Shown one piece after another: positions 45,324 to 55,004 of a stretch of 64,000 nucleotides of DNA. The notes under the pieces were generated by a model. It had not been told where the DNA came from, searched no databases, and worked only from the letters and a program-made list of their open reading frames with translations. Made by a program: the position numbers and the translations under genes. The stretch's first letter is position 1, and each line of letters begins with the position of its first letter. Origin of the DNA: Streptomyces seoulensis (GTDB lineage: Bacteria > Actinomycetota > Actinomycetes > Streptomycetales > Streptomycetaceae); assembly GCF_004328625.1 (NCBI RefSeq), contig NZ_CP032229.1, forward strand, positions 1,612,001 to 1,676,000, read 5' to 3'.

Positions 45324-46094
45324 TCAGCCGCGGCCCTGGAGCCTGGCCGCCTTGGCCCGGATGGCGGGGAGGGCGGCGGTGAGGGCGGCGCCGGGGCAGG
45401 TGGTGGCGTAGCCGGTGTTGTGGCCGGCGATCGCGGGGAGGGTGGCGGGGGTGCCCGAGTGGTAGCGGCTGAGGTCGCTGGTGGAGGTCAGGCGGACGCG
45501 GGCGCGGGGGTCGGTGTCGGAGGGGCCGAGCTTCCAGGCGGCGAGCGCGGCGATGGCGTCGGTCATGGCCACGGGGACCTCGGCGCCCGCGGTGAAGGTG
45601 CCGAGCGCGGCGATGCCCGCCGAGCGGTGGTTGAACCCCTGGGTGTGGGCCCCGGTGACCGCCCGGCCGACGCCGCCGGCGCGTCCCTCGTAGATGGTGC
45701 CGCAGCGGTCGACGAGGAAGTTGTAGCCGATGTCGTCCCAGTTCCGGGCGCCGGTCTGGCCGGCGTACAGCGAGCGGATGATGCGCGGGGCGTCGGCGCA
45801 GTCGTAGCCGTTCGGCGAGTCGGTGTGGTGGACGAAGACGGCCACGACCCGGTCGTCGTAGCGCGGCGGGGGCTGGCGGCGCAGGGTGGCCCGGTCGAGC
45901 CAGGCGGAGCGGGGCAGGATGGCCGGGCGGGGCGCGCGGTGGGCGACGGGGGCGGTGCTGGGCGCGGGGTGCGCGGGGCGGGCCGTGACGGCGCGCTCGC
46001 TGCCGGACACGAGCAGCAGCAGGGCGGCGACGGCGGTCAGGGCCGGCAGGACGCCGGGCAGGCGCGCGGTACGCCACGGGCGCGTCCACTTCAT
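45324..46094 (-). CDS. Secreted PGRP-type N-acetylmuramoyl-L-alanine amidase
   Basis: A peptidoglycan amidase of 256 residues. The basic N-terminus with helix (about 15-32) acts as signal or anchor. The PGRP/amidase_2 domain has zinc-binding His in FVHHTDSPNG and HTQGFNHRS, plus the ending HNTGYATTCPG supplying the third ligand region. Two cysteines in YDCADAPR and VDRCGTIYEG match the PGRP core. The ATG at 46094 is preferred, as the extended frame crosses the upstream promoter region. It would cleave the amide between MurNAc and the stem peptide. Confidence 0.9.
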   Translation of the reverse strand: MKWTRPWRTARLPGVLPALTAVAALLLLVSGSERAVTARPAHPAPSTAPVAHRAPRPAILPRSAWLDRATLRRQPPPRYDDRVVAVFVHHTDSPNGYDCADAPRIIRSLYAGQTGARNWDDIGYNFLVDRCGTIYEGRAGGVGRAVTGAHTQGFNHRSAGIAALGTFTAGAEVPVAMTDAIAALAAWKLGPSDTDPRARVRLTSTSDLSRYHSGTPATLPAIAGHNTGYATTCPGAALTAALPAIRAKAARLQGRG

Positions 46095-46243
46095 GATCCC
46101 ACTGTCGGTCCGGCGCGGCGGGTCCGCGATGTGTGGTGTGCCACCCGGTGGAACCATCGTCCAGGTCCGGGGCGTTTCTGTGGGTACACACATACGGGAA
46201 GCCCCCTGGGTCGTGACTGATCAGCGGGCCCGCTCCTTCCGTA

Positions 46244-46408
46244 CTAGGGGGTGTCTTGTCGGTCAGGCCGGATGAGGGAGCGGCGTCTGGTGCCGTGCGT
46301 CGCAAGGCGGAGGAGGGAGTCGATGCGGAGCATCGGGGACCGACGACAACGCGGCGAGGTGCGGTGCCAGGCGTCGCGAGCCCGGCGTGATCGACAAGAC
46401 ACCCCTAG
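46244..46408. mobile_element. MITE-like element with CTAG target duplication
   Basis: A 157-bp element (46248-46404) flanked by CTAG on both sides (46244-46247 and 46405-46408). The ends are imperfect inverted repeats of about 23 bp; the shared part reads GGGTGTCTTGTCG, resembling IS5-family ends in Streptomyces. The internal sequence is also partly self-complementary, so the whole may fold as a hairpin. It encodes no transposase and would have been moved in trans. It separates the amidase promoter from the MarP-like gene, ending 24 bp before the latter. Confidence 0.75.
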
Positions 46409-46432
46409 GGGGTCCGAGAGAAAGGCGGCTTC

Positions 46433-47626
46433 GTGGACCTGCTCGACGTGCTGCTCGTGCTGGTGATCCTGCTGTACGCGGCTTCCGGGTACCGGCGCGG
46501 GCTGGTGGCCGGCTGTGTCTCGCTGGCCGGCTTCGTGGGCGGTGCGGCGATCGGGGTGTGGGCGCTGCCGTGGGTGACGGGGCTGGTGACGCGCGGCTCG
46601 GCGGCGGCGACGGTGGTCGCGGTGCTCACCGTGCTGGTGCCGGGCATGATCGGGCACGAGCTGGCGGGCCGCCTGGCGCTCCGGCTGCGCAGCCGGATGG
46701 ACCGGGCGGGCAGCGGCCCGCTGCGGGTGGCGGACGGCATCGGGGGCGCCGCCGCCAACGGGGTCGCCGTACTCCTCGTGGCGTGGGTCGCGGCGAGCGT
46801 GCTGGGCGCGGCGCCCTCGCAGACGGTGACGACGGCGATCCGTAACTGCGCCCTGCTGGGCGCGGTGCAGCAGACGATGCCGGAGACGACCCCCGCCTGG
46901 TTCTCGCGGGCCACCTCCGCGCTGACGGAGGCGGGCTTCCCGCAGGTCTTCAACCCCTTCGAGAACGAGTCGACCGCGCAGGTGGCCGAGCCGTCCGGCG
47001 ACAGCGTGACCCCGGCGGCCACGGAGGCGGCCCGGCGCAGCACGGTGAAGATCGAGGGCTCGGCGGGCGCCGAGGGCCGCGAGGGCAGCGGCTTCGTGTA
47101 CGCCCCGCGCCGGGTGATGACCAACGCGCACGTGGTGGCGGGCATCGACAACCCGACGGTACGGATCGGCGGGGTTGGCCCGGTGTACCAGGCGCGGGTG
47201 GTGCTGTTCGACCCGAACAAGGACGTGGCGGTGCTGTACGTACCGGGTCTGCGGGCCCCGGTGCTCCCCTTCGACTCCTCCGCCCGGCGCGGCCAGTCCG
47301 CGGTGGTCGCGGGCTACCCGCAGGACGGCAGCCTGGATCTCCAGGCGGCGACGGTGGCGAACCGGGTGCGGGCGACCGGCCAGAACATCTACAGCGACCG
47401 CACGGTGACCCGCGAGATCTACTCCATCCGCTCCACCGTCCGGCCGGGCAACTCCGGCGGCCCGCTGCTCACCACGGACGGCCGCGTCTTCGGGGTGGTC
47501 TTCGCCCGCTCCACCTCCAGCGCCGAGACGGGGTACGTGCTCACCGCGTCGGAGGTCTCGGCGGACGCTGCCCGCGCGCGGACGGCGACGGTGCCGGTCG
47601 ACACGGGTGAGCTGATCACGTCGTAG
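46433..47626 (+). CDS. MarP-type membrane-anchored serine protease
   Basis: A 397-residue protease with a CvpA/colicin-V-like N-terminal part of four helices (about 1-125) and a trypsin-like periplasmic domain. The triad is His233 (TNAHVVAG), Asp264 (NKDVAVLYV) and Ser341 (RPGNSGGPLL), close to the positions in mycobacterial MarP, which confers acid resistance by activating a peptidoglycan hydrolase. The neighbouring PGRP amidase could be such a substrate, an inference only. GTG 46433 has AAAGG upstream. The MITE-like element lies just before it and may affect its expression. Confidence 0.92.
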   Translation: MDLLDVLLVLVILLYAASGYRRGLVAGCVSLAGFVGGAAIGVWALPWVTGLVTRGSAAATVVAVLTVLVPGMIGHELAGRLALRLRSRMDRAGSGPLRVADGIGGAAANGVAVLLVAWVAASVLGAAPSQTVTTAIRNCALLGAVQQTMPETTPAWFSRATSALTEAGFPQVFNPFENESTAQVAEPSGDSVTPAATEAARRSTVKIEGSAGAEGREGSGFVYAPRRVMTNAHVVAGIDNPTVRIGGVGPVYQARVVLFDPNKDVAVLYVPGLRAPVLPFDSSARRGQSAVVAGYPQDGSLDLQAATVANRVRATGQNIYSDRTVTREIYSIRSTVRPGNSGGPLLTTDGRVFGVVFARSTSSAETGYVLTASEVSADAARARTATVPVDTGELITS

Positions 47627-47674
47627 GGAGTAGACGGGCGCCCTGAACCGGGGCATGCGGGGCATGCTGGGATC

Positions 47675-48571
47675 ATGGACTCTTCCCGAATCGCGGTGAC
47701 CGGCGCGTCCGGTCTCATCGGCAGCGCCCTGGTGCGGTCCCTCACCGACGACGGGCATCAGGTGGTGCGGCTGGTCCGGCGCGAGCCGCAGGGCCCGGAC
47801 GAGGTCCGCTGGGACCCCCAGGAGAGCTACGTGGACGCGGCCGGGCTGGCCGGGGTGGACGCCGTGGTGAACCTGGCGGGCGCCGGGATCGGCGACAAGC
47901 GCTGGACGCCGGAGTACAAGCGGATGATCCGCGACAGCCGGGTGTTCGGCACGACCGCGCTCGCCGAGGCGGTCGCCTCCCTCCCCGAGCCCCCGCGCGT
48001 CTTCGTGGGCGGCAGCGCGATCGGCTTCTACGGCGAGACCGGCGACCGGATCACCGACGAGGACGCCCCGCCCGGGGACGGGTTCCTGCCCTCGGTGTGC
48101 GAGGAGTGGGAGGAGGCGGCCGCGCCGGTGCGGGAGGCGGGCGTACGGACGGCGTTCGTGCGGACCGGTCTGGTGGTGTCCTCGGCGGGCGGGGCGTGGG
48201 CCAAGATGTTCCCCCTGTTCAAGGCGGGGCTCGGGGGGCGGCTCGGCAACGGGAAGCAGTACTGGTCGTACATCGCGCTGCACGACGAGGTGGCCGCGAT
48301 CCGGCACATCCTGGACCGGGAGGACCTGTCCGGGCCGTTCAACCTGACCGCGCCGGACCCGCTGACCAACCAGGAGATCACCGAGGCGATGGGGCGGGTG
48401 CTGCACCGGCCGACGCCGTTCCCGGTGCCGGCGGCGGTGCTGAAGACGGTGCTGGGCGAGATGGCGGAGGACGTGCTGGGCAGTCAGCGGGTGGTGCCCA
48501 AGCGGCTGCTGGAGTCCGGGTTCCAGTTCGCCTTCCCCGGCATCGAGGACACGATCCGCGCGGCGGAGTAG
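47675..48571 (+). CDS. SDR-family protein, TIGR01777 (YfcH-like)
   Basis: A 298-residue NAD(P)-binding protein of the atypical short-chain dehydrogenase group. The Rossmann motif is VTGASGLIGSALV. The middle has the conserved VNLAGAGIGDKRW, and the C-terminal DUF1731-like segment is recognisable in LGSQRVVPKRLLESGFQF. Substrate unknown. It is 48 bp downstream of the MarP gene, probably on the same transcript. Confidence 0.92.
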   Translation: MDSSRIAVTGASGLIGSALVRSLTDDGHQVVRLVRREPQGPDEVRWDPQESYVDAAGLAGVDAVVNLAGAGIGDKRWTPEYKRMIRDSRVFGTTALAEAVASLPEPPRVFVGGSAIGFYGETGDRITDEDAPPGDGFLPSVCEEWEEAAAPVREAGVRTAFVRTGLVVSSAGGAWAKMFPLFKAGLGGRLGNGKQYWSYIALHDEVAAIRHILDREDLSGPFNLTAPDPLTNQEITEAMGRVLHRPTPFPVPAAVLKTVLGEMAEDVLGSQRVVPKRLLESGFQFAFPGIEDTIRAAE

Positions 48572-48764
48572 TCCGGGGGCATAGGCGTGATCTTGGTGGG
48601 CACCGAGCGGTCATGACCGTATGCGACCGCCGTGCGACCGTGCCCTGCCGGTGCGCGACTGGCATTGACCGACAATGACCCTAACCTCGACCCGAACTCG
48701 CGTATCCGGCGGGCCAGTTGAGGGCATGACCTCTCCACCGCCGTGCAACCACAGGAGGGGCCTC

Positions 48765-50132
48765 GTGCTTGAGCCCGCGTACCAGGTGGACGTCGTCGTC
48801 GTGGGGGCCGGGGTCGCCGGACTCGCGGCGGCCCATCGGCTGAACAGCGCAGGAGTGACGACCGCAGTCCTGGAGGCCGCCCCGGGGGTGGGCGGCCGTA
48901 TGTCGACCGAGCGGGTCGACGGATTCCGTCTCGACCGGGTCGGACGGCCCCTGACCACATCCGGCACCGAGCTGCGCACCGTGCCGGGCCTGGCGCCGCT
49001 CGCGCTGCGCCGGTTCGCGCCCGGCGTGCTGCTGCACCGGGACGGGCGCAGGCACCGGGCGGGCGCGCCGGCACCCGTGGGGGGCGCCAGGGGCGCACTC
49101 CAGGTGGCGCGCGCCCTGGCGAGCGCCCCCAGGGGGCCGGTCGCTGTGCTGCCCGGCCGGACCGGGACACCGGTCGGCGGGGCGTGGGACCAGGCCCGGC
49201 TGAACGCCGCGCTGGCCCGGATCGCGGCCACCCCGGTGGACCGGCTGCTGGCCCGCCCGGAGCAGGCCGCCGCCGACGCGCTGGCGGCGCGCGGGATTCC
49301 GGCCCGTACCGTCGACGGCTTCCTGCGGCCGCTGCTCGCCGCGCTGCTGTGCGACCCGGGGCTGGGCACGTCCAGCCGGGGCGCCGACCTCGCCCTGCGG
49401 GCGTTCGCCGGGGGCCGGCTGAGCGTGCCGGAGGGGGGCTCGGATGTGCTGCCGGAGCTGCTGGCGGGCGCGCTGCCGCCGGGCACGGTACGCACCGGGG
49501 TGCGGGTCACCTCGGTCTCCACCACCTCGGTCACCACCGCCGAGCACGGTGTGCTGCGCTGCCGCGCGGTGCTGCTGGCCACGGACGCCCGTGCGGCGGC
49601 CGAGCTGCTGCCGGGGCTCCGGGTCCCCGACTTCCACCCGGTCACCGTCGTCCACCACACCACCGACGACCCCGGCCCGGCGCTGTCCACAGGCACCTCG
49701 CTGCTGCTGGACGCGGACCGGGGCGGCCCGGTCGCGCACACCGCCGTACTCAGCAACGTCGACCCGAGCCGCGCCCCGGCGGGCCGCACGCTGATCTCCT
49801 CCACCGTCCTCGGCACCCCGCCCGACGACCTGGACGCCACCGTCCGCACCCACCTGGCCCGCCTGTACGGCACGCCCACCACCCACTGGGAAACCCTGGC
49901 CGTCCACCACACCCCGGACGCCGTCCCGGCCACACCCCCCGCCTACGACCCCCACCGCCCGGTACGCCTCCTGGCCGGCCTCTACGTCTGCGGCGACCAC
50001 CGCGACACCGCCACCCTCCAGGGCGCCCTCCACTCCGCCACCCGAGCCACCACAGCCCTCCTGACGGACCTGGGAGCCACCACCCCGCTGCACCTGGCGG
50101 ACCCGCCGGCATCCCTGCCGCACGCGGCCTGA
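48765..50132 (+). CDS. FAD-dependent amine oxidase-type oxidoreductase
   Basis: A flavoprotein of 455 residues. The FAD-binding motif VDVVVVGAGVAGLAAAHRL lies at the N-terminus and the C-terminal FAD segment at LYVCGDHRDTATLQGAL. The layout matches phytoene-desaturase/protoporphyrinogen-oxidase-like NAD(P)/FAD oxidoreductases. GTG 48765 is chosen because GGAGGGG lies 4 bp upstream; ATG 48726 and 48675 are in frame but lack such sites. Substrate unknown; no carotenoid genes nearby. Confidence 0.88.
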   Translation: MLEPAYQVDVVVVGAGVAGLAAAHRLNSAGVTTAVLEAAPGVGGRMSTERVDGFRLDRVGRPLTTSGTELRTVPGLAPLALRRFAPGVLLHRDGRRHRAGAPAPVGGARGALQVARALASAPRGPVAVLPGRTGTPVGGAWDQARLNAALARIAATPVDRLLARPEQAAADALAARGIPARTVDGFLRPLLAALLCDPGLGTSSRGADLALRAFAGGRLSVPEGGSDVLPELLAGALPPGTVRTGVRVTSVSTTSVTTAEHGVLRCRAVLLATDARAAAELLPGLRVPDFHPVTVVHHTTDDPGPALSTGTSLLLDADRGGPVAHTAVLSNVDPSRAPAGRTLISSTVLGTPPDDLDATVRTHLARLYGTPTTHWETLAVHHTPDAVPATPPAYDPHRPVRLLAGLYVCGDHRDTATLQGALHSATRATTALLTDLGATTPLHLADPPASLPHAA

Positions 50133-50138
50133 CCCCTA

Positions 50139-50169
50139 GGGGGCGCCCCCCTGCGGAGGGCGCCCCCTT
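50139..50169. terminator. Bidirectional hairpin terminator
   Basis: AGGGGGCGCCC pairs with GGGCGCCCCCT around a nine-base loop, followed by TTTCG. It lies between the convergent oxidoreductase and regulator genes. Confidence 0.8.
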
Positions 50170-50172
50170 TCG

Positions 50173-51603
50173 CTACCCCAGCGCTGCCACCCGTTCCCGG
50201 TAGCCACGGGCCGGGGCCGCGTCGCGGTAGGGCTCCAGGCGGCGTTCGAAGTCGCGGATGTATTCGACGGCGCGGACCGAGCGCATCTCGGCGGCCTGGG
50301 CGGCGGATTCGGCGGCGAGGGCGCAGGCCTGGTCGAGGTCGCCGAGGCCGAGGCGGGCGGTGGCGAGGACGACGCGGGAGAAGAGGCGGCTGCGGGCGTG
50401 CGTGGCGGAGCGCAGCCGCAGCGAGCGCTCGGCGTGCTGCGCGGCCGCCCGGAACTGATGCAGGTCCCGGTGGCAGTGGCCGAGTTCGTCCGCGAGCTGG
50501 GCCTCGTCGAAGAAGCGCGCCCAGTGCGGCACGTCGTCGCCGGGCCGGGCGGTCTCCAGGGCGCGCTCGGCGCGTACGAGTGCGCCGGTGCACGCCCTCG
50601 TCTCCCCGAGGACGGCGTGCGCCCGCGCCTCCACCGCGTGCAGCAGGGCCTGCACGACCGGCGTCGCGCCGGTGCCGACCCCCTGCTGGGCGACCCGCGC
50701 CAGCTGGACCGCCTCCCGCCCGTGCCCGAGGTAGACGGCCTGGCGGCTCATGGTGACCAGCACGTACGAGCCGTAGGCCCGGTCCCCGGCCGCCTGGGCG
50801 AGCCGCAGGGCCTGCACGAAGTACCGCTGGGCGAGCCCGTGCGCGGCGATGTCGTACGAGGTCCAGCCGGCCAGCCGGGTCAGGTCGGCGGCCGCGCCGA
50901 ACAGCCTGCGGCCGGTCTGCTCGGAGTAGCTGCCGCGCAGCATCGGCTCGCACTCGTGCTCCAGATAGCGCACGAGGGCCTGCCGGGCGTGCCCGCCGCC
51001 GTACTGGTCGTCCAGCGCCCGGAACAGCTCCCCCACCGACCGCAGCGCGGCGAGGTCCCCGCCGGTCACCCGGTGCCCGGAGGGGCGCTCGACGGGGGGC
51101 GCGGGGGCGCGTACCGGCCCGGCCTGCGCCGGTACCCGGACGGCGGGCTCGCGCGCCACCCGGTCGTCGGCCTTGCCGATCAGCCAGTCGCGGCTGGGCA
51201 CGACCAGCCCGGCGGGTGTGAACGCGATCTTCCGCAGCTCGGCATGGCTGCCCGAGTCCTTGCGCCACAGCCCGCTGACGATGTCGACGGCCTCCTCGGG
51301 CGTCCCCGCGAACTCAAGCCCGGCGTAGACCGGCGCGCACGCGTCCAGACCGAGGTCCTGGGCGGTGAGCCGGCGGCCGAGGCGGCGGGTGAAGACCTCG
51401 GCGATCAGCGCGGGAGTGGTCCCGCGCGGCTGCTGGCCACGTAGCCAGCGGGTGACGGAGGTCTTGTCGTATCTGAGGTCCAGCCCGTGTTCCAGGCCGA
51501 GCTGATCGACGCGACGGGCCAGACCCGCGTTGGAGAACCCCGCCTCTGCGATGAGCGCGGCGAGCTGGCGGTTGGGGGTGCGCTGCGCGGGTCGGTCCGT
51601 CAT
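50173..51603 (-). CDS. NsdA-like regulator with N-terminal HTH and TPR-like repeats
   Basis: A 476-residue cytoplasmic protein. The N-terminus (about 8-75) is an XRE-like DNA-binding region with NRQLAALIAEAGFSNAGLAR and TRWLRGQQPRG, and the C-terminal half (about 185-460) is a series of helical TPR-like repeats. The architecture matches NsdA-type regulators of Streptomyces development and antibiotic production. It is divergent from lipB, with 252 bp between. The partner molecule is unknown. Confidence 0.85.
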   Translation of the reverse strand: MTDRPAQRTPNRQLAALIAEAGFSNAGLARRVDQLGLEHGLDLRYDKTSVTRWLRGQQPRGTTPALIAEVFTRRLGRRLTAQDLGLDACAPVYAGLEFAGTPEEAVDIVSGLWRKDSGSHAELRKIAFTPAGLVVPSRDWLIGKADDRVAREPAVRVPAQAGPVRAPAPPVERPSGHRVTGGDLAALRSVGELFRALDDQYGGGHARQALVRYLEHECEPMLRGSYSEQTGRRLFGAAADLTRLAGWTSYDIAAHGLAQRYFVQALRLAQAAGDRAYGSYVLVTMSRQAVYLGHGREAVQLARVAQQGVGTGATPVVQALLHAVEARAHAVLGETRACTGALVRAERALETARPGDDVPHWARFFDEAQLADELGHCHRDLHQFRAAAQHAERSLRLRSATHARSRLFSRVVLATARLGLGDLDQACALAAESAAQAAEMRSVRAVEYIRDFERRLEPYRDAAPARGYRERVAALG

Positions 51604-51855
51604 GTGCGGTGCGGTCTCCTGCCTGACAGGCCACTGAGGTGCCGGGACGGGCTGTGAACAGCCCTTTTGGCCTCACGAACGGCGCGAATGTAGCGGAGAG
51701 TGAACAAGCCCTCGCACTGTTCCCCAGGCATTCATCCGATCGTGTGAGGATTACCCGCGCGGCTGACGTCACCCGTCCGGACGTACAGTGGCGTGGGCGC
51801 CGTACGCGCCTGACAGACCCGACGAGGGGTGCCCGGCTTGAGGGAGGCGCTTGCC

Positions 51856-52650
51856 GTGAGTGACTTGCGGTTCGTCCACATGGGGTTCGGCGCGGACGCC
51901 GTCGACTACCAGGAGGCGTGGGACGAGCAGCGCCGGGTGCACGCCGCCCGGTTCGCCGACGAGGTCCCCGACACCGTGCTGCTGCTGGAGCACCCCCCGG
52001 TGTACACCGCCGGCCGCCGCACCGACCCGAGCGAGCGCCCGCTGGACGGCACCCCCGTGATCGACGTGGACCGGGGCGGCAAGATCACCTGGCACGGTCC
52101 GGGCCAGCTCGTCGGCTACCCGATCCAGAAGCTCCCCCGCCCCGTGGACGTCATCGCCCACGTCCGCCGCCTGGAGGAGGCCCTGATCCGCGCCTGCGCG
52201 GAGTACGGCGTCGAGACCAGCCGCATCGAGGGCCGCAGCGGTGTCTGGGTGCTGGGCGACCCGGTCGAGCAGCGCCTCGGCGGTCTCTCCCTCGACTTCG
52301 ATCCCCGGATCGCCGACGAGGAGTTCGACCCCCGCATGAACGGCCCGGAGTACGCCCCCTCCAACGCGGGCCAGCGCCGCGAGGACCGCAAGCTCGCCGC
52401 GATCGGCATCCGGGTGGCCAAGGGCGTCACCATGCACGGCTTCGCGCTCAACGTGAACCCGGACAACCGCTGGTTCGACCGCATCATCCCGTGCGGCATC
52501 CGCGACGCCGGTGTCGCCTCGCTCGCAGGCGAGCTGGGCCGGGACATCACGATCGAGGAGGTCGTACCCGTGGTCGAACGCCACTTGCGCGAAGTCATGG
52601 CCGAGGCCGTCCTCGCCCCCCGCGTGATCGAGAAGCCCGCGGCGGTCTGA
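51856..52650 (+). CDS. lipB: Octanoyl-[acyl-carrier-protein]:protein octanoyltransferase
   Basis: First step of lipoate assembly: moves octanoyl from ACP to lipoyl domains such as those of the E2 encoded here. The 264-residue protein has the signature around [17 protein letters not shown], the catalytic Cys in IPCGIRDAG and the Lys in [15 protein letters not shown] 51856 follows GGGAGG by 8 bp. lipA follows 122 bp downstream. Confidence 0.96.
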   Translation: MSDLRFVHMGFGADAVDYQEAWDEQRRVHAARFADEVPDTVLLLEHPPVYTAGRRTDPSERPLDGTPVIDVDRGGKITWHGPGQLVGYPIQKLPRPVDVIAHVRRLEEALIRACAEYGVETSRIEGRSGVWVLGDPVEQRLGGLSLDFDPRIADEEFDPRMNGPEYAPSNAGQRREDRKLAAIGIRVAKGVTMHGFALNVNPDNRWFDRIIPCGIRDAGVASLAGELGRDITIEEVVPVVERHLREVMAEAVLAPRVIEKPAAV

Positions 52651-52772
52651 TCCGGGAATGCGGCCTGCGTCCGCGAGGTTTTCACCCCCGGTAGGACCCG
52701 ATGAACACGGGCGTACTCTGGTGTACGCCGAAGAATCGAAGACTTAACTTCGCAACAAGCAGGGAGCCGGTC

Positions 52773-53738
52773 GTGTCCGCAGTCGCACCCGACGGACGCA
52801 AGATGCTGCGCCTGGAGGTCCGTAACAGCCAGACCCCCATCGAGCGCAAGCCCGAGTGGATCAAGACGCGGGCGAAAATGGGACCCGAGTACACCAAGAT
52901 GCAGAACCTCGTGAAGAGCGAGGGCCTGCACACCGTGTGCCAGGAGGCCGGCTGCCCGAACATCTACGAGTGCTGGGAGGACCGCGAGGCGACCTTCCTC
53001 ATCGGCGGCGACCAGTGCACCCGGCGCTGTGACTTCTGCCAGATCGACACCGGCAAGCCCGAGGCCCTGGACCGGGACGAGCCGCGCCGCGTGGGCGAGT
53101 CCGTGGTCACCATGGACCTGAACTACGCCACGATCACCGGCGTCGCCCGCGACGACCTGGCCGACGGCGGCGCCTGGCTGTACGCCGAGACCGTGCGCCA
53201 GATCCACGCCCAGACCGCGGGCCGCGAGACCGGCCGCACCAAGGTCGAGCTGCTGGCCCCCGACTTCAACGCGGTGCCCGAGCAGCTCGCCGAGGTCTTC
53301 GAGTCCCGCCCCGAGGTCTTCGCGCACAACGTCGAGACGGTCCCGCGCATCTTCAAGCGCATCCGCCCCGGCTTCCGCTACGAGCGCTCGCTGAAGGTCA
53401 TCTCCGAGGCCCGCGACTTCGGCCTGGTGACCAAGTCCAACCTGATCCTCGGCATGGGCGAGACCCGCGAGGAGGTCGTGGAGGCGCTCCAGCAGCTCCA
53501 CGACGCCGGCTGCGAGCTGGTCACCATCACCCAGTACCTGCGCCCCTCCGTGCGCCACCACCCCGTCGAGCGCTGGGTGAAGCCGCAGGAGTTCGTGGAG
53601 CTGAAGGAGGACGCCGAGCGGATCGGCTTCTCCGGTGTGATGTCGGGCCCGCTGGTCCGTTCCTCCTACCGCGCCGGGCGCCTCTACCAGATGGCGATCG
53701 AGAAGCGTGGTACGTACATCGCCGCCCAGGCGGTGTGA
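52773..53738 (+). CDS. lipA: Lipoyl synthase
   Basis: Radical SAM enzyme inserting two sulfurs into octanoyl groups to make lipoate. The 321-residue protein holds both cluster motifs: the auxiliary cluster cysteines in [12 protein letters not shown] and the radical SAM CXXXCXXC in CTRRCDFC. It ends with the conserved SSYRAGRLY serine. GTG 52773 has AGGGAG about 6 bp upstream. With lipB it forms a two-gene lipoylation unit serving the PDH block upstream. Confidence 0.97.
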   Translation: MSAVAPDGRKMLRLEVRNSQTPIERKPEWIKTRAKMGPEYTKMQNLVKSEGLHTVCQEAGCPNIYECWEDREATFLIGGDQCTRRCDFCQIDTGKPEALDRDEPRRVGESVVTMDLNYATITGVARDDLADGGAWLYAETVRQIHAQTAGRETGRTKVELLAPDFNAVPEQLAEVFESRPEVFAHNVETVPRIFKRIRPGFRYERSLKVISEARDFGLVTKSNLILGMGETREEVVEALQQLHDAGCELVTITQYLRPSVRHHPVERWVKPQEFVELKEDAERIGFSGVMSGPLVRSSYRAGRLYQMAIEKRGTYIAAQAV

Positions 53739-53968
53739 GCAAGCCGTGTGAAATCACGCACAAGTTCCTACCGGCCAGTAATGGCCGAGTCGACGCGGTC
53801 CCGTCCGTCCTCGCTGATGAGGGCCCATGGCGGGGCCGCGTCGGTGCGTACGGAGCCCGCGCCGAGGTTTCACCACCGTTTGACCGGTCGGTCACGCACT
53901 GGTAACACCGATCAGTGACCCTGGAATCACGCCCCGTACACCACCCGCACCGAGGGGGGACCTCGATC

Positions 53969-54166
53969 ATGCAGGCCGCACCCGTCCGCGCCACCGCCAT
54001 CCCGTCCTTCACCGTCGCCCTGCGCGCGGTCGAGACGCTGCTGCTTCAGGGCGGCCAGCGCACCGCCCGCCGCAACGCCTGGACCTCCGTCCTGGAGGAC
54101 CGCCGCCGTGCCAGGAGCCGGGTCGAGGCCCAGCAGTTCCTCGACCGCGCCGCCACCCGTCCGTAA
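53969..54166 (+). CDS. Small basic conserved protein (65 aa)
   Basis: A 65-residue, Arg-rich, probably helical protein (RAVETLLLQGGQRTARRNAW, then DRRRARSRVEAQQFL). ATG 53969 is preceded by GGGGGGA about 8 bp upstream. It lies between lipA and the DUF4191 gene, where Streptomyces genomes usually carry a small ORF. No domain recognised; function unknown. Confidence 0.68.
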   Translation: MQAAPVRATAIPSFTVALRAVETLLLQGGQRTARRNAWTSVLEDRRRARSRVEAQQFLDRAATRP

Positions 54167-54228
54167 CCCCCGCCTCACGCCGGGCACCGCCGTCGAGAGT
54201 GCTCCGGCGGCCACGTAGACTCGTGGAC

Positions 54229-54930
54229 ATGGCGAGGAAGGAAACCGCGGCGGACGCCGCGAGCGCAGGGCGACTGAAGCAGATCGCCCTCACGTACAAG
54301 ATGACCCGTAAGGCCGACAAGACGATCGGTCTTGTACTCGCGGCTGTCGGGCTCGGCATTTTCGCCGTCCTCCTCGCGATCGGCTTCCTGATCGGGCACC
54401 CCGTCTACGGCGGCATCCTGGGTCTGATGCTCGGTCTGCTGGCGACGATGATCGTGTTCGGGCGCCGGGCCGAGCGGGCCGCCTTCGGGCAGATGGAGGG
54501 CCAGCCGGGTGCGGCGGCCGCGGTACTGGACAACATCGGCCGGGGCTGGGTGACCACCCCCGCGGTCGCGATGAACCGCAGCCAGGACGTGGTGCACCGG
54601 GCGGTCGGCAAGGCCGGCATCGTGCTGGTCGCCGAGGGCAACCCGAACCGGGTCAAGAGCCTGCTGGCGGCCGAGAAGAAGAAGATGAACCGCATCGTCG
54701 CGGACGTGCCGGTGCACGACGTGATCGTCGGTGACGGTGAGGGCCAGGTCCCGCTGAAGAAGCTGCGGACGACCATGCTGAAGTACCCCCGGGTGCTGAC
54801 CGGCCCCCAGGTGACCGCCACCAACGACCGGCTGCGGGCGCTGGGCGACCTGATGAGCAACATGCCGCTTCCCAAGGGCCCGATGCCGAAGGGCATGCGG
54901 ATGCCGAAGGGCGGCGGCAGGGGCCGCTAG
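54229..54930 (+). CDS. DUF4191 membrane protein
   Basis: A 233-residue actinobacterial protein beginning MARKETAADAASAGRLKQIA, with two membrane helices (about 38-80) and a cytoplasmic C-terminal domain with AVGKAGIVLVAEG and a Met-Pro-Lys-rich tail. The family regularly sits between lipA and glnA in actinobacteria. Function unknown. ATG 54229 fits the family start; no strong Shine-Dalgarno. Confidence 0.9.
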   Translation: MARKETAADAASAGRLKQIALTYKMTRKADKTIGLVLAAVGLGIFAVLLAIGFLIGHPVYGGILGLMLGLLATMIVFGRRAERAAFGQMEGQPGAAAAVLDNIGRGWVTTPAVAMNRSQDVVHRAVGKAGIVLVAEGNPNRVKSLLAAEKKKMNRIVADVPVHDVIVGDGEGQVPLKKLRTTMLKYPRVLTGPQVTATNDRLRALGDLMSNMPLPKGPMPKGMRMPKGGGRGR

Positions 54931-54943
54931 TTCCTACGACACG

Positions 54944-54980
54944 AGAAGGGGCGCCCGGAGAATCTCCGGGCGCCCCTTCT
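54944..54980. terminator. Bidirectional hairpin terminator
   Basis: A perfect 17-bp stem (left arm AGAAGGGGCGCCCGGAG) with a three-base loop, followed by a T-rich tract (TCTTGCTTCTTGC). It lies between the convergent DUF4191 and RDD genes. Confidence 0.9.
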
Positions 54981-55004
54981 TCTTGCTTCTTGCTTCCTGC
55001 GTTC

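Noticed and set aside
46251..46466. Transposase or peptide of 71 residues in the MITE
   Set aside because: The frame crosses the inverted repeat and the next gene's start and has no transposase motif.
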